Origin: Methylovulum miyakonense HT12
GTDB taxonomy: Bacteria; Pseudomonadota; Gammaproteobacteria; Methylococcales; Methylomonadaceae
Length of the DNA: 64,000 bases
Direction of reading: 5' to 3'
Assembly: GCF_000384075.1 (NCBI RefSeq)
Contig: NZ_KB913025.1
Span: 3,595,721 to 3,659,720 of the forward strand
Shown: positions 37,515 through 48,675 of the stretch, piece after piece
Layout: each line of letters starts with the position of its first letter
How positions within the stretch are numbered: the first letter of the stretch is position 1
Position numbers and translations under genes: made by a program
The notes under the pieces: model-generated
Seen by the model: the letters and a program-made list of their open reading frames with translations, nothing else
Told to the model about the DNA's origin: nothing
The model's database searches: none

Positions 37515-38735
37515 TTAGCCGTTATAGCGCTCAAAAATCAAGGTGGCGTTAGTGCCGCCAAAACCAAAGCTATTGGACATGATGGTGTTAAGCGTCACGT
37601 TTTCTTGAAGCTCGCGGACAATAGGGATGCCTGCCGCGCCGGAATCCAATTCTGTGATATTGGCGGACGCGCTCAAAAAGTTTCCTTGCATCATCAACAA
37701 AGAATAAATTGCCTCATTGACACCCGCCGCACCTAAGGCATGGCCCGTCAAGGATTTGGTCGAACTGACCCAGGGCATAGTTTCTTCAGCAAACACCGTA
37801 CGCAATGCACCCAGTTCTTTAGTGTCGCCAACGGGCGTGCTCGTGCCATGCGCGTTGACATAGTCAATTTTGTTGTGGACGGTCGCCATCGCCTGCTGCA
37901 TACAGCGGACCGCCCCTTCACCGGAAGGTTGCACCATGTCGTAACCATCAGAGGTTGCGCCGTAGCCAGTCAATTCGGCGTAGATTTTCGCACCACGGGC
38001 TTTGGCGTGTTCCAATTCTTCGATGACCAACACCCCGCCGCCGCCGGAAATGACAAAACCATCACGGGTCTGGTCATAAGGCCGTGATGCCGTAGCTGGC
38101 GTGTCGTTGTATTTGGAAGACATCGCACCCATCGCATCAAACAACACCGACATGGTCCAATGGACTTCTTCGCCACCGCCCGCAAACACCACATCTTGTT
38201 TGCCCATTTGGATCAGCTCCATCGCATGGCCGATGCAATGCGCACTGGTCGCGCAAGCGGATGTGATGGAATAATTGACGCCCTTGATTTTATAAGGCGT
38301 TGCCAAACACGCGGTGTTGGTGCTGGACATGGCGCGGGGGACCATATAAGGGCCGACTTTTTTTACGCCTTTGCTACGCAAAATATCAGCGGCTTCAACC
38401 AGATTGGAGGTTGAAGGCCCGCCCGAACCCATCACCAAGCCCGTCCTAACATTCGACACCTCGGATTCTTCCAAACCCGAATCATCAATGGCTTGCTGCA
38501 TCGCAATATAATTGAACGCCGCACCATCCCCCATAAAACGTTTGATTTTACGGTCGATGAATTCATCGAAATCAATGTTGATGGCACCGTGGATCTGGCT
38601 CCTAAACCCAAGCTCCTTATAAATGTCTGCAAATACGATTCCTGACCGGCCTTCCCGTAGGGAACCGATAACCTCAGTTTGGTTGTTGCCGATGCTGGAA
38701 ACAATTCCTAAACCGGTTACCACGACTCTTTTCAT
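37515..38735 (-). CDS. fabB: Beta-ketoacyl-ACP synthase I FabB
   Basis: A 406-residue condensing enzyme that elongates acyl chains, including the unsaturated branch started by FabA. The active Cys is in [12 protein letters not shown] (near 163), with the two His in [11 protein letters not shown] and [11 protein letters not shown]. It follows fabA with 11 bases between, the classic fabA-fabB operon that marks anaerobic-type unsaturated fatty acid synthesis. Confidence 0.96.
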   Translation of the reverse strand: MKRVVVTGLGIVSSIGNNQTEVIGSLREGRSGIVFADIYKELGFRSQIHGAINIDFDEFIDRKIKRFMGDGAAFNYIAMQQAIDDSGLEESEVSNVRTGLVMGSGGPSTSNLVEAADILRSKGVKKVGPYMVPRAMSSTNTACLATPYKIKGVNYSITSACATSAHCIGHAMELIQMGKQDVVFAGGGEEVHWTMSVLFDAMGAMSSKYNDTPATASRPYDQTRDGFVISGGGGVLVIEELEHAKARGAKIYAELTGYGATSDGYDMVQPSGEGAVRCMQQAMATVHNKIDYVNAHGTSTPVGDTKELGALRTVFAEETMPWVSSTKSLTGHALGAAGVNEAIYSLLMMQGNFLSASANITELDSGAAGIPIVRELQENVTLNTIMSNSFGFGGTNATLIFERYNG

Positions 38736-38746
38736 TGCTATAGCCT

Positions 38747-39262
38747 CTAAAAATCTTCTGTAGATGTAAACAAACCAACCCGCAAATCAGTTGCTTCATA
38801 AATGACTTTACCGTCAACATCCATGGTCGCGTCGGCGATCCCCATGACTAACTTACGCATAATCAGGCGTTTTAGGCTGACGCGGTAAGTGACTTTTTTA
38901 GCGGTGGGCAAAACTTGCCCTGTAAACTTAACTTCACCCACGCCTAGCGCACGGCCTTTGCCGGGGCCTCCCATCCAACACAAATAAAAACCCACCAACT
39001 GCCACATGGCATCCAAGCCCAAACAACCTGGCATGACCGGGTCGCCTTGGAAGTGGCAGGCAAAAAACCATAAATCCGGGGTGATATCGAGTTCAGCCAC
39101 CATTTCGCCCTTGCCATACAAACCGCCTTCTTCCGTAATAAGGGTAATCCGATCCATCATGAGCATGTTGGGTAGAGGTAGTTGCGCGTTTTTAGGGCCG
39201 TATAATTCCCCCCGTCCAGACATTAACAACTCTTCACGCGTAAAACTGTGTTGTTTACCCAT
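38747..39262 (-). CDS. fabA: 3-hydroxydecanoyl-ACP dehydratase/isomerase FabA
   Basis: A 171-residue hot-dog fold enzyme that introduces the double bond. Catalytic His is in [20 protein letters not shown] (near 70) together with the Asp of GLDAMWQL. Length equals the family norm. The ATG at 39262 gives [13 protein letters not shown], the usual start. First gene of the fabA-fabB operon. Confidence 0.96.
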   Translation of the reverse strand: MGKQHSFTREELLMSGRGELYGPKNAQLPLPNMLMMDRITLITEEGGLYGKGEMVAELDITPDLWFFACHFQGDPVMPGCLGLDAMWQLVGFYLCWMGGPGKGRALGVGEVKFTGQVLPTAKKVTYRVSLKRLIMRKLVMGIADATMDVDGKVIYEATDLRVGLFTSTEDF

Positions 39263-39347
39263 TGTGCACCCTTCAACCTTTAGTGATTATTTTTATAATG
39301 TAACCCAATATTATCTAACATACCTTAGGAAAAATCAGCTCAATTTT

Positions 39348-41261
39348 TTAATTACCTGATAATTCCGCCAGCATATTTTTTAATTTCAGGCCATTCGTCT
39401 GCAAACGGTGTTGATAAATAATTGCGTAAGACAATACCGAAGTCACATATTTCCGGGTTTCCTTATAAGGGATGGTCTCAATCCAAATATCGGCCGGCAC
39501 ATGCCCATTGACAGGCAGCCATTTTGCCACACGGTTAGGGCCGGCATTATAAGCGGCGATAGCCAGGGCGGCATGCCCGTCAAAGCGCTGCAAAAGTTCG
39601 GCAAAATAATAACTGCCATAACGGATATTAACGGCAGGCATAAATAACTGCTGGTCACCCAGCCAATTTTCGTCCAGTTTATTTGCCACTTGCTCTGCGG
39701 TTGCCGGCATCATCTGCATCAGCCCTTTCGCGCCAACCGCTGATAACGCCTTGCTGTCGAGCATGCTTTCCTGTCGCATCAACCCTAAGATAATAGCCGG
39801 ATCAAGGTTTTGCCGTGTCGCGTTACGGCGCACATCATCAACGTAACGCAACGGGAAGCGTAACGCCACATCATCCCAATAGCCGGCCTTCACCAAAGTC
39901 ATAATGGCAACTTGATCCCATTGCCATTGCTGCGCAAGCTTAGCGGCAATCATCAGCCGCTCTTTGTCCAAACTTTCTATGGCAAACCACCATTGCCGCC
40001 GTGCTTCCAGATCCCGGCCCAGCAACCGCCATTCTTCTATAGCCCTAAATCCCGGCTGTTTAAGCAAAGCTTCAAACTGGCCATCAGCCACCAAAACGGG
40101 TTTATCGCCAATAGTATAGCCGCTACCCAACTTATCTGCGGCTAAAAATCCATAAAAACTTCTATCGTCGGACAATTTTTGGTAGATGGTTTGCGCTTCC
40201 TGAACCCTACCCATCATGGTTAGCGCCCGCCCCCGCCAATATTGCCAGGCGGGTTCCTGTTGCACCGCCCAAGGCAAGCTTATCAGCGCCTCATTGACAT
40301 GCTGCCAATTTTGTTCCAATAAGGCCGCCCTGATTTTTGCCTCACGCACTTTATCGTCAGGCACACGCACTTGCTGTAAACGCTGGTAAGCCCGATGATC
40401 CCGATGGCTAAACAAGACCAACGCCAGCTTCTTATCGACCTTGTCAATAACCTTATCATCTAGGGACAGATACTGCTTGCGCCCGTCCCACAGCTGCAAG
40501 GCCATTCCCACATCAGAAAGGGCCAGCCTAGCCACCCCCTCGGCAAAAATGCGTCCGGTCATCGCATCGTTGCTGACCCACAGGCCGCTATCCTTGACCA
40601 AATATGGATTTTTATAAACTTGCAGCCAAAAATCGGCGGTTTTTTGCGCCGTTTTATCTAGCAAACGGCGCAAATATTCGACTAATGGCCAATTTTCCTG
40701 ATCAATAGCCAATTCAAAACGCTGCCAAATTAAGTCGCTGCCAAACATAGGCGATTGCATGAACTCCGCAAACAAGGCATCACATGCTTGCGGTTGGCTC
40801 ACCCCGGTCAGCCACAGGCGTTGCGCTTCGCCTAACGCTTTTTGTTTATCGCCTGTTTCGTGTAAGGCCCAAAGGTAATGGCATTCGCGGGCTGCATTTT
40901 CGCCGCCCTGATAATATTTGGCATACTCCTTCCAACGCCCATGTTTCGCAAGATAATCCAACCATTTCGCGCGTAACAATGGCGCATAGCGGGTCTTTTC
41001 ATAGCGCGACAAAAAATCGGCCACCTTATCGGTTTTCTGCAAATGCTTTTTTAACCATTCGTACAACAAATGCGGATACAACGGGTAATCGGCCAGGGTA
41101 TCGCCTAACTCCAAGAACGCTTCATCATGACCCTGCTCCAACAATTGCTCGGCGCGTAAAAAATCCGGCCGCTGTTCAACAATCGGTTCGGTGGGAAACC
41201 ATTTTGTCAAAAAAAACAGGACGGCGACCAACACCAGCTTATAGAAATAGTTAACCGCCAT
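39348..41261 (-). CDS. slt: Soluble lytic murein transglycosylase
   Basis: A 637-residue exo-type lytic transglycosylase that cleaves peptidoglycan glycan strands. An N-terminal hydrophobic helix (residues 8-22) directs it to the periplasm. A long alpha-helical superhelix fills residues 30-460, and the lysozyme-like domain has the catalytic Glu in LMRQESMLDSKALSAVGAKG and the motif AYNAGPNRV. Length matches E. coli Slt70. Confidence 0.93.
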   Translation of the reverse strand: MAVNYFYKLVLVAVLFFLTKWFPTEPIVEQRPDFLRAEQLLEQGHDEAFLELGDTLADYPLYPHLLYEWLKKHLQKTDKVADFLSRYEKTRYAPLLRAKWLDYLAKHGRWKEYAKYYQGGENAARECHYLWALHETGDKQKALGEAQRLWLTGVSQPQACDALFAEFMQSPMFGSDLIWQRFELAIDQENWPLVEYLRRLLDKTAQKTADFWLQVYKNPYLVKDSGLWVSNDAMTGRIFAEGVARLALSDVGMALQLWDGRKQYLSLDDKVIDKVDKKLALVLFSHRDHRAYQRLQQVRVPDDKVREAKIRAALLEQNWQHVNEALISLPWAVQQEPAWQYWRGRALTMMGRVQEAQTIYQKLSDDRSFYGFLAADKLGSGYTIGDKPVLVADGQFEALLKQPGFRAIEEWRLLGRDLEARRQWWFAIESLDKERLMIAAKLAQQWQWDQVAIMTLVKAGYWDDVALRFPLRYVDDVRRNATRQNLDPAIILGLMRQESMLDSKALSAVGAKGLMQMMPATAEQVANKLDENWLGDQQLFMPAVNIRYGSYYFAELLQRFDGHAALAIAAYNAGPNRVAKWLPVNGHVPADIWIETIPYKETRKYVTSVLSYAIIYQHRLQTNGLKLKNMLAELSGN

Positions 41262-41466
41262 ACTGCCCCCAACCCTTTATCCGCACGAAGGACCAATAAC
41301 CCATTGGGTCAAAAATGGCCGGTATTGTGGCAGGAAAAAAAAGAAACGGAAAATAAATTGGCTGGGGCAAACGGCGGCACTGGCTATGCGCAATATCAAG
41401 GGTGTCACTGGCTTAGTGCGCCATGACCCTGAAACCTAGCATATCCCCTGTGCCCTGGCCTAGTGT

Positions 41467-42006
41467 TCAAAATAACTGCAGCGCCAGCATAATGGCATCT
41501 TCACGGCCATTTTCAGCGGGATAGTAATTTTTTCTGATACCAATTTCATTAAAGCCCATGTCTTCGTATAAGGCGATGGCGACGGTATTGGAGGGGCGGA
41601 CTTCGAGAAATACGGTCTCCGCCCTGCCCCTGGCCAAGTCAATTAAATGCTTGAGCATTTTCCGGCCTATGCCTTGTTTTTGCTCGGCGGGATCCACGGA
41701 AATATTCAGGATATGCGCTTCGCCAACCGCAATGGAGATAAGGCAATAACCCAACACCCTGTCCATTTCTTCACATACCCAACAGCCATAGCTACCCTTA
41801 AGGCAATCTTCAAAAATATCTTCTTCCCACGGAAAGGGATAGTTTTTGTTTTCAATAGCCAACACTGCTGGCAAATCCGCCATGGTCATGCGCCGCATAC
41901 GGAACAAATCCTTACGCGGCACCGAATCGGGGAAAATTTTGGCATAAAACTCTTTGTCGGCATCGTAAACAACCAACGATTTAAGCTTATCGAACAGTTC
42001 ACGCAT
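41467..42006 (-). CDS. rimI: Ribosomal protein S18 alanine N-acetyltransferase RimI
   Basis: A 179-residue GNAT enzyme expected to acetylate the N-terminus of S18. The acetyl-CoA loop is EQKQGIGRKML (near 109), followed by VRPSNTVAIALYEDMGF, typical of RimI. It has about 35 extra N-terminal residues before the GNAT fold. ATG 42006 follows AGGAGG at the correct spacing; the longer frame to 42057 overlaps the UDG gene. It sits just after the UDG gene, a frequent pair. Confidence 0.9.
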   Translation of the reverse strand: MRELFDKLKSLVVYDADKEFYAKIFPDSVPRKDLFRMRRMTMADLPAVLAIENKNYPFPWEEDIFEDCLKGSYGCWVCEEMDRVLGYCLISIAVGEAHILNISVDPAEQKQGIGRKMLKHLIDLARGRAETVFLEVRPSNTVAIALYEDMGFNEIGIRKNYYPAENGREDAIMLALQLF

Positions 42007-42025
42007 GGGTGGCCTCCTTTTCTTA

Positions 42026-42706
42026 TTATTGTTGTTCTTGTAGGGTGCGCATTGCAAATTGCAGGTCTTGCCAAGCTTTGCGCTTTTCCAACAAAGACCT
42101 GAGCAAGTACGCGGGGTGATAAATGACGATTAGTGGTGTCGCGTTTAACGTATGCACCTTGCCCCGTAGTTTGGACAAAGGCGCATCCGTGTTAAGCAGG
42201 GTTTGCGCGGCGATACGGCCCACCGCCAAGATGATCTTCGGTTGGACCAGGGCGATTTGCCGTTGCAGGTAGTCATGGCAGCTCGCCACTTCATCGGCAT
42301 GCGGGTCACGGTTGTTGGGCGGGCGGCATTTGACGATATTGGCGATATACACCTCATCGCGGCCCAAACCAAGGGCGCGGATCATTTCCGTCAACAATTG
42401 CCCGGCATTGCCGACAAACGGCAAACCTTGCTCGTCTTCATGCTGGCCCGGGCCTTCGCCGATAAACAGCCAATCGGCGATTTTATTGCCGGAACCAAAA
42501 ACTGTGTTTTTGCGGGTGGTGCAGAGGCCACATTTTGTGCAATTGGCGACTTCGGCTTGCAGTGCTTCCCAGTCGTCAGCTACTTGGGGACTCACCGCTA
42601 GCCCGTCAAACGGGCCGGGTGCTAGTTCATCCTGGGGTGGCTCCCTGGAGACCCAAGAGGTGATTCCCATCGCCTCCAGATACTGCAAACGCAGTGCGTT
42701 GTCCAC
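42026..42706 (-). CDS. Family 4 uracil-DNA glycosylase
   Basis: A 226-residue glycosylase with a [4Fe-4S] cluster bound by CTKCGLC (near 56) and later Cys residues in KCRPPNNRDP and VASCHDYL. Motif A is GEGPGQHEDEQGLPFVGNAG (near 83) and motif B is YHPAYLLR. It removes uracil from DNA. The N-terminal 45 residues are variable, as in many gammaproteobacterial members. rimI starts 20 bases after its stop. Confidence 0.92.
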   Translation of the reverse strand: MDNALRLQYLEAMGITSWVSREPPQDELAPGPFDGLAVSPQVADDWEALQAEVANCTKCGLCTTRKNTVFGSGNKIADWLFIGEGPGQHEDEQGLPFVGNAGQLLTEMIRALGLGRDEVYIANIVKCRPPNNRDPHADEVASCHDYLQRQIALVQPKIILAVGRIAAQTLLNTDAPLSKLRGKVHTLNATPLIVIYHPAYLLRSLLEKRKAWQDLQFAMRTLQEQQ

Positions 42707-42717
42707 AACCTTACCTG

Positions 42718-44262
42718 CTAAACATCACCTTTCTGCGGGTGTTGGCGCTTATTGGGATGGTGCAGTTTATTGACGGCGTTGATATATGCCTTGGCCGAGG
42801 CCACGACTATATCCGTGTCCGCACCCAAGCCGTTGACAATACGTCCGGCTTTTTCCAGGCGCACGGTGACTTCACCTTGCGAATCCGTGCCGTTGGTGAT
42901 GTTGTTGACAGAATACAATGCCAAGGTCGCATGGGTTTGCACCAATTGCTCGATGGCTTTTAAGGTGGCGTCAACCACACCGCCGCCTTCGGCACAGCCA
43001 ATGGCTTCCTTATTGTCGATGCGCAAGGTCACCTTGGCATTAGGCGTTTCCCCCGTTTCGGAGCAAACTTTTAAAGAAATCAATTTGACGCGCTCGTCTT
43101 CGGCGTCAATGCTGCTTTCCGAAATCAAGGCTTGCAAATCTTCGTCAAAAATCTCGTGCTTTTTATCGGCAAGTTGTTTGAAGCGCATGAACGCATCGTT
43201 GATTTCTTCTTCGGAAGCGAATTCAAAACCCAACTCCGTGATGCGGCTCTTGAACGCATTACGGCCTGAATGTTTGCCCAACACCATCCGGTTCGCCGAC
43301 CAGCCGACATCTTCCGCCCGCATGATTTCATAGGTTTCGCGGCTTTTCAGCACACCGTCCTGATGGATGCCCGCTTCGTGGGCAAAGGCATTCGCGCCGA
43401 CAATGGCCTTGTTGGGCTGCACCGGGAAGCCCGTGATGGTGGAGACCAACTTTGAGCAAGTCAAAATTTCGCGGGTGTCGACGCGGGTTTGGCAACTGAA
43501 GACGTCATGACGGGTACGCACCGCCATCACCACTTCTTCCAAGGACGCATTACCGGCCCTCTCTCCCAAGCCATTGATGGTGCATTCGACTTGGCGTGCG
43601 CCGTTCATCACCGCCGATAAGGAATTCGCCACCGCCAGACCCAAGTCATTATGGCAATGCACGGAAAAAATCGCCTTGCCGGAATTGGGGATGCGTGCAA
43701 TTAGGCTAGCAATGGTCGCGCCGAATTGCTGCGGGATGCTATAACCGACCGTATCAGGGATGTTCAGGGTGGTCGCACCTGCGTCTATCACCGCCTCCAA
43801 AATCCGGCACAAAAAATCCTCTTCCGAACGTCCGGCGTCTTCCGGTGAAAATTCGACATCGTCAGTGTATTGCCGCGCCCGTTTTACCGCCTTGACCGCA
43901 TGTTCTATCACCTGTTCCGGCGACATGTTCAGCTTCATTTGCATGTGTATCGGTGACGTGGCGATAAAGGTATGGATGCGGCGGCGTTCGGCGTGTTTCA
44001 GCGCTTCGCCCGCACGGTCGATGTCCTTGTCCAAAGCCCGCGCCAAACCGCAGACGGTGCTGTCTTTGATGATTTTCGCCACCGCCTGGACGGCTTCAAA
44101 ATCGCCCGGGCTGGCTGCCGGAAACCCGGCTTCAATGACATCAACCCGAAGACGCTCCAAGGCCCTGGCTATGCGGACTTTTTCGTCGCGGGTCATGGAC
44201 GCGCCCGGGCTTTGTTCGCCATCGCGCAAGGTGGTGTCAAATATAATTAAGTGGTCTTTCAT
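42718..44262 (-). CDS. leuA: 2-isopropylmalate synthase LeuA
   Basis: A 514-residue enzyme that condenses acetyl-CoA with 2-oxoisovalerate, the first step of leucine synthesis. The HMGL-like TIM barrel begins [13 protein letters not shown] and has the metal-binding HCHNDLG (near 205). A linker and the C-terminal LeuA regulatory domain (residues 385-510) carry leucine feedback. An ATG five codons upstream (44277) is also possible. No leader peptide or attenuator was found. Confidence 0.95.
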   Translation of the reverse strand: MKDHLIIFDTTLRDGEQSPGASMTRDEKVRIARALERLRVDVIEAGFPAASPGDFEAVQAVAKIIKDSTVCGLARALDKDIDRAGEALKHAERRRIHTFIATSPIHMQMKLNMSPEQVIEHAVKAVKRARQYTDDVEFSPEDAGRSEEDFLCRILEAVIDAGATTLNIPDTVGYSIPQQFGATIASLIARIPNSGKAIFSVHCHNDLGLAVANSLSAVMNGARQVECTINGLGERAGNASLEEVVMAVRTRHDVFSCQTRVDTREILTCSKLVSTITGFPVQPNKAIVGANAFAHEAGIHQDGVLKSRETYEIMRAEDVGWSANRMVLGKHSGRNAFKSRITELGFEFASEEEINDAFMRFKQLADKKHEIFDEDLQALISESSIDAEDERVKLISLKVCSETGETPNAKVTLRIDNKEAIGCAEGGGVVDATLKAIEQLVQTHATLALYSVNNITNGTDSQGEVTVRLEKAGRIVNGLGADTDIVVASAKAYINAVNKLHHPNKRQHPQKGDV

Positions 44263-44424
44263 AAAAATGCCATACACGAAGAAGCATCAACATACATGTT
44301 AATGCGTGGAAAAATGGATTGTGGAAGATAAAGATAAATTAGCCGCCCGCCAGAGCAGTAATCCTAGAGAAGTACGTAGACATGCAACATAAAAAATATC
44401 AAGATAAACTTGTCGACAAATCCA

Positions 44425-44907
44425 TTAAGTATTTTTATAACCGCAGTATTCATCAATTGTCCGTTCAAATTCATCAATTATCAATTGGGGTCTTGTGTGT
44501 TTGTTTGCATCCAGCAACAATGATAAGTAGTAAGGACGCTCGTCATCAAATTCAAAATCATATTTTTCAAAACCGTCGCCATGTTTCTTAAACCAGTTAG
44601 CAAACAGCTTATGCCTAGCGTTCTGTTTTTCATCCCTACTCTCACAAACAAAAATAATAATGTTCCCTTTTTGTAAGATTGCTTTGACAATTTCAACAAT
44701 CGTTAAACTAACCCTCTCGTCATAATGGGAAGAAGCTCGGGAAGATTCAAAAGCGATTTCATAGCTTAATGATTTTATTTCAGGGAAATTTGAAAAATAG
44801 ACATCACCTGCTTCTTTCAAGGCAACTTCATAGTCTGCGCCATTGTTTCCTTGAAACCGAAATACCCCCAATATCTTATCAAACGACCAATCATAGGGGC
44901 TTGGCAA
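44425..44907 (-). CDS. DUF6169-like protein, toxin-antitoxin-like pair
   Basis: A 160-residue acidic protein that looks like the DUF6169 family. The N-terminal half reads YEVALKEAGDVYFSN; the C-terminal half is charged (KYDFEFDDERPYYLSLLL). There is no signal or membrane segment. Function is unknown. It overlaps a 56-residue ORF upstream by 17 bases, and the two AT-rich genes sit between pssA and leuA, which are neighbours in many proteobacteria, so they look inserted. A toxin-antitoxin role is inference. Confidence 0.6.
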   Translation of the reverse strand: MPSPYDWSFDKILGVFRFQGNNGADYEVALKEAGDVYFSNFPEIKSLSYEIAFESSRASSHYDERVSLTIVEIVKAILQKGNIIIFVCESRDEKQNARHKLFANWFKKHGDGFEKYDFEFDDERPYYLSLLLDANKHTRPQLIIDEFERTIDEYCGYKNT

Positions 44908-45061
44908 GCTTAATACCTCTTTGCAACAGCTCTTCTTTGGTCATTTCCCCACGCATATACGCTTGGAGACAACGCTTATCTTCCGCCATACGCTTAACAA
45001 ATGGCGGTGTTTGTTTAAAGTAACGGACTGTTTTGCTTGGGTGTGGGCGTGTGTTCATCAT
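44891..45061 (-). CDS. Small basic protein upstream of the DUF6169-like gene
   Basis: A 56-residue ORF starting MMNTRPHPSKTVRYFKQ and ending KLAKPL, with a helical middle (MAEDKRCLQAYMRGEMTKEE). The two adjacent ATGs at 45061 and 45058 are both possible. Small proteins of this look (TPPFVKRMAEDK, then GE-x-T/S-K-E-L) occur as first genes of two-gene cassettes and could be an antitoxin. Its stop lies inside the start of the next gene, which suggests coupling. Confidence 0.6.
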   Translation of the reverse strand: MMNTRPHPSKTVRYFKQTPPFVKRMAEDKRCLQAYMRGEMTKEELLQRGIKLAKPL

Positions 45062-45128
45062 TATTTATCCGAACAATTAGTTAATGCCAAAGAATATACC
45101 CGAATGCCAATACATGCTCAAGTTTGGC

Positions 45129-45869
45129 TCACCCCTTACGCTCTTGCAAAATCCGTTTGCGCTGCACCAGGGTAATGACCGGCCCGGAAATCGCATAAGC
45201 CAGGAACAGCAAAAACAGCATGGTTTGCGGTTGCGCCATCACGAAGGCGATGCCCAGCATCATGGCAATGGCGACAAAAAACGGCACTTTGCCTTTCAGG
45301 TCTATGCTCTTGAAACTGGTGTAGCGGAAATTGCTGACCATCAACAAGCCTGTGCTGATCGTCAAAGCAATCGCCACATATTTGACCATATCAATAGGAT
45401 ATTGGTGCTCCAGGCAAATCCAGATAAAACCGGCCAGGATCGCCGCCGCCGCAGGGCTGGCCAAACCTTGGAAATAGCGTTTGTCTGCAGTTTCCAACTG
45501 GGTGTTGAAGCGCGCCAACCGCAAGGCCGCTCCGGCGGTATGGACAAAGGCCGCGAACAGGCCTAGGCGGCCCAGGCTAGAAAACGCCCACAAGTACATG
45601 ACCAAGGCCGGGGCGACACCGAATGACACCATGTCCGACAAGCTATCGTATTGGGCGCCAAACTCGCTTTGGGTATTGGTCAGACGCGCCACGCGCCCGT
45701 CCAAACCATCAAGGATCATCGCGACAAAAACAGAAACCACGGCGGTTTCAAAATGCCCGTTCATCGCCGAGGTGATTGCGTAAAAGCCCGCGAACAACGC
45801 ACCAGTCGTAAATAAATTGGGTAATAAATAAATGCCTCGACGGCGCATAGAAGTCTTATTAGATGCCAT
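45129..45869 (-). CDS. pssA: CDP-diacylglycerol-serine O-phosphatidyltransferase
   Basis: A 246-residue membrane enzyme making phosphatidylserine from CDP-diacylglycerol and serine, on the way to phosphatidylethanolamine. The CDP-alcohol phosphotransferase motif D-G-x2-A-R-x8-G-x3-D-x3-D is complete (DGLDGRVARL ... GAQYDSLSD, near 52-80). About seven membrane helices. This is the membrane-bound type II (Bacillus-like) form, not E. coli PssA. Confidence 0.94.
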   Translation of the reverse strand: MASNKTSMRRRGIYLLPNLFTTGALFAGFYAITSAMNGHFETAVVSVFVAMILDGLDGRVARLTNTQSEFGAQYDSLSDMVSFGVAPALVMYLWAFSSLGRLGLFAAFVHTAGAALRLARFNTQLETADKRYFQGLASPAAAAILAGFIWICLEHQYPIDMVKYVAIALTISTGLLMVSNFRYTSFKSIDLKGKVPFFVAIAMMLGIAFVMAQPQTMLFLLFLAYAISGPVITLVQRKRILQERKG

Positions 45870-46044
45870 ACTGCAATTAATTCCTTGATGAAATCGTTAT
45901 TCCTTTGAATTATACAATGGGTCATCCTGGCAATGGCTGATTTTTACAATTTTTCACATAATTGCCGTTAAATTTAACCGTACTTAACAGCCAGCTTATC
46001 CTGTAGCGCCAATACCGCATCAACAATTGGGCCTTGTTTTTTGA

Positions 46045-48276
46045 TCACCACTTCATCCAGCGCAAACGGTTGGCATTGGTGACAACGGTCAAAGACGACA
46101 TCGCCATGGCCGCGCCGGCGATCATGGGGTTTAACAAGATGCCAAAGAACGGGTACAACAAACCAGCGGCCACCGGGATACTGAGGACATTGTAAAAAAA
46201 CGCACCGGTTAGGTTTTGCCGGATATTAGTGACGGTCGCTTTGGACAAGGCAATCGTTTCGGGCACTTTTAACAGTGAGCCTTGCAAGATCACCACATCG
46301 GCGCTTTCTATCGCCACATCGGTCCCCGTGCCTATCGCCAAACCGACATCCGCTTGTGCGAGCGCGGGGGCGTCGTTGATGCCATCACCGACCATACCGA
46401 CAATTTCGCCCTGGTCTTGCAAGGCTTTGATCAAGGCGGCCTTATCTTGCGGCAACACTTGGGCGTTGACTTCGGTGATCCCGGCTTGCTTGGCAATCGC
46501 ATGGGCGGTGATTTGGTTATCGCCGGTCACCATAATGATGCGGATACCTAGCTGCTGCAATTGCGCAATCGCCGCCGGAGAATCTTTTTTCAAGGCATCG
46601 GCAACCGCAACCAAACCGACCACCTTATCGTCCACCGCCAGTAACATGGGCGTTTGGCCTAATGCCGAAAGTTTTTCCAATTTATTGTTATAGCGGGTGA
46701 ATTTAACCCCTTCTTTGTCCATCAGGGCTTTATTCCCGAATAACAGGCGCTGGCCTTCACATCTCGCGCTAACCCCAAACCCCGCCAGCGCAGAAAAATC
46801 CGTCACCGTTTTTAGGGGCAGCCGCTTTTGTTCCGCCGCCGCGACAATGCTCGCCGCCAACGGATGCTCGGAAGCCGCTTCAATGCTCGCGGCCAATTGC
46901 AATAAAGTGTCCTCGCTTAAATCGCTCATCGTTTCAACACTGGCGACCGTTGGCTTGCCTTCCGTCACCGTCCCGGTTTTATCGACAACCAGGCAGGTCA
47001 GTTTACCGGCCGTTTGCAGCGCATCACCATTGCGGATTAGGATTCCGGCTTGTGCCGCCCGCCCTACCGCCACCATGATCGAAATGGGTGTCGCCAACCC
47101 TAAGGCACAAGGGCAAGCGATGACCAGTACGGTCATCGCCGTTGCAAAGGCATACCCCAAGGAAGGTTCAGGCCCGAACACATTCCAAACGATAAAAGTG
47201 AATACAGAAATGGCCACCACTATCGGCACGAACACGCCAGAAATCTTATCGGCCAAACGCGCAATATCGGGTTTGCTGTTTTGCGCTTGCCGCACGCTTT
47301 TAATGATTTGCGCCAGGGCGGTGTCGCGGCCTATGCGGGTTGCGGTGAACAAAAAACTGCCCGTTTGGTTAAAGGTTCCGGCGACCACTTTGGAGCCCAC
47401 GCTTTTTTCAACGGGCAAGGGTTCACCGGTCAGCATGGATTCATCGACTGATGAATGGCCTTCGGTCAATACCCCGTCCACCGGGATTTTCTCGCCAGGC
47501 CGGACCCGGACGGTTTCGCTTAATCCGACCAGTTCTATGGCAATGTCAATCTCTTCGCCATTCCTGATAACCCTGGCCGTACGTGGTTGCAAACCAATTA
47601 ACTGGCGGATCGCACTGGAGGTTTTGCCCCTGGCGCGGGTTTCCAGTGCGGTCCCCAGATTGATAAACGCCAGGATCACCACCGCCGCTTCAAAATAGGC
47701 GTTTTTTGCCAGCGACGGCAACATGGCGTGATAGTCGATGACAATACAGGAATATAGCCACGCCGAACCCGTGCCCAAGGCAATCAATGTGTCCATATTG
47801 GCTTGGCCCAACAGGAGCGATTTGACCGCGCCGCTGTAATAATGCCAACCGGAATAGAGCATGATCCCTAAGGTAATCAACGCCAGCTCAGGCCATAACC
47901 ATAAGCCCGTCTCCGAACCTATTTCCGGCAACCATTGCCAATGCTCGCCCAGCATCAACAATAGCCCGAAGCCCCCCGCCACCCCGGCTTTTTTCAGTAA
48001 CTGGCGGTACCTTAGCAATTCTTGCCCTTCCTGTGCGCTAGGGTCTTCCAGGCTTTCCATAACCGCCGCATCATAGCCGGCTTGTTTGACGGCTTGGGCC
48101 AACAACCCGGCATCCACCTGCCCAGTAACCGAAGCCGAATGGTCGGCAAAATTCACGCTAACGGACGTGACGCCTGCAACCGCCGCCAATGCACTTTCGA
48201 CCGCACTGACACACCCCGCACAACGCATACCTGCAATGGACAAGAGTATCGCGTCGTCATGTTCTTCTGTATTCAT
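46045..48276 (-). CDS. copA: Copper-exporting P1B-type ATPase CopA
   Basis: A 743-residue copper pump. One N-terminal heavy-metal domain holds the GMRCAGC motif (Cys19, Cys22). Eight membrane helices include the ion-binding CPC at 388-390, and the phosphorylated Asp is in DKTGTVTEG. The C-terminal motif [10 protein letters not shown] is intact. It exports Cu(I) from the cytoplasm. copZ lies 19 bases upstream, so they form an operon. Copper export would matter in a copper-using methanotroph, but the gene is general. Confidence 0.95.
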   Translation of the reverse strand: MNTEEHDDAILLSIAGMRCAGCVSAVESALAAVAGVTSVSVNFADHSASVTGQVDAGLLAQAVKQAGYDAAVMESLEDPSAQEGQELLRYRQLLKKAGVAGGFGLLLMLGEHWQWLPEIGSETGLWLWPELALITLGIMLYSGWHYYSGAVKSLLLGQANMDTLIALGTGSAWLYSCIVIDYHAMLPSLAKNAYFEAAVVILAFINLGTALETRARGKTSSAIRQLIGLQPRTARVIRNGEEIDIAIELVGLSETVRVRPGEKIPVDGVLTEGHSSVDESMLTGEPLPVEKSVGSKVVAGTFNQTGSFLFTATRIGRDTALAQIIKSVRQAQNSKPDIARLADKISGVFVPIVVAISVFTFIVWNVFGPEPSLGYAFATAMTVLVIACPCALGLATPISIMVAVGRAAQAGILIRNGDALQTAGKLTCLVVDKTGTVTEGKPTVASVETMSDLSEDTLLQLAASIEAASEHPLAASIVAAAEQKRLPLKTVTDFSALAGFGVSARCEGQRLLFGNKALMDKEGVKFTRYNNKLEKLSALGQTPMLLAVDDKVVGLVAVADALKKDSPAAIAQLQQLGIRIIMVTGDNQITAHAIAKQAGITEVNAQVLPQDKAALIKALQDQGEIVGMVGDGINDAPALAQADVGLAIGTGTDVAIESADVVILQGSLLKVPETIALSKATVTNIRQNLTGAFFYNVLSIPVAAGLLYPFFGILLNPMIAGAAMAMSSLTVVTNANRLRWMKW

Positions 48277-48295
48277 GTGTCACCCGAACCGGCGG

Positions 48296-48511
48296 CTAAA
48301 CCGAAACTACGGTATAACCCGCATCGGCAATGGCGTCTTTAATGATGGCCAGGGAAATTTTTTCGGGGTTAAAGTCAACTTGCACCGTTTGCCCTTGGCT
48401 GGACGCCTTGGCGGAAATGACCCCGTCCAATTCGCCCAATTTGCCTGTCACATTGGCCTCGCAGCCCCCGCATTTCATGCCGGTGACATTTAAGATGACA
48501 GATTCGCTCAT
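48296..48511 (-). CDS. copZ: Copper chaperone CopZ (heavy-metal-associated domain)
   Basis: A 71-residue ferredoxin-like HMA domain with the metal motif GMKCGGC (Cys13, Cys16). Such chaperones hand Cu(I) to the CopA N-terminal domain. First gene of the copZ-copA operon; I did not identify a CueR operator upstream. Confidence 0.9.
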   Translation of the reverse strand: MSESVILNVTGMKCGGCEANVTGKLGELDGVISAKASSQGQTVQVDFNPEKISLAIIKDAIADAGYTVVSV

Positions 48512-48675
48512 GATCTTTTCTCCTGATGATAGCTGATGGTTTTATGGGCAATTTCAACCCATACGTTGTAAAAGGCTTAACAGGGCTATATTACGCCCTT
48601 TATGGCCTAAACTAAATTGAACAAGGGTGTTTATTCTTGGTACGATAATGCCCCGACCCAACCCTAGCAATAACT

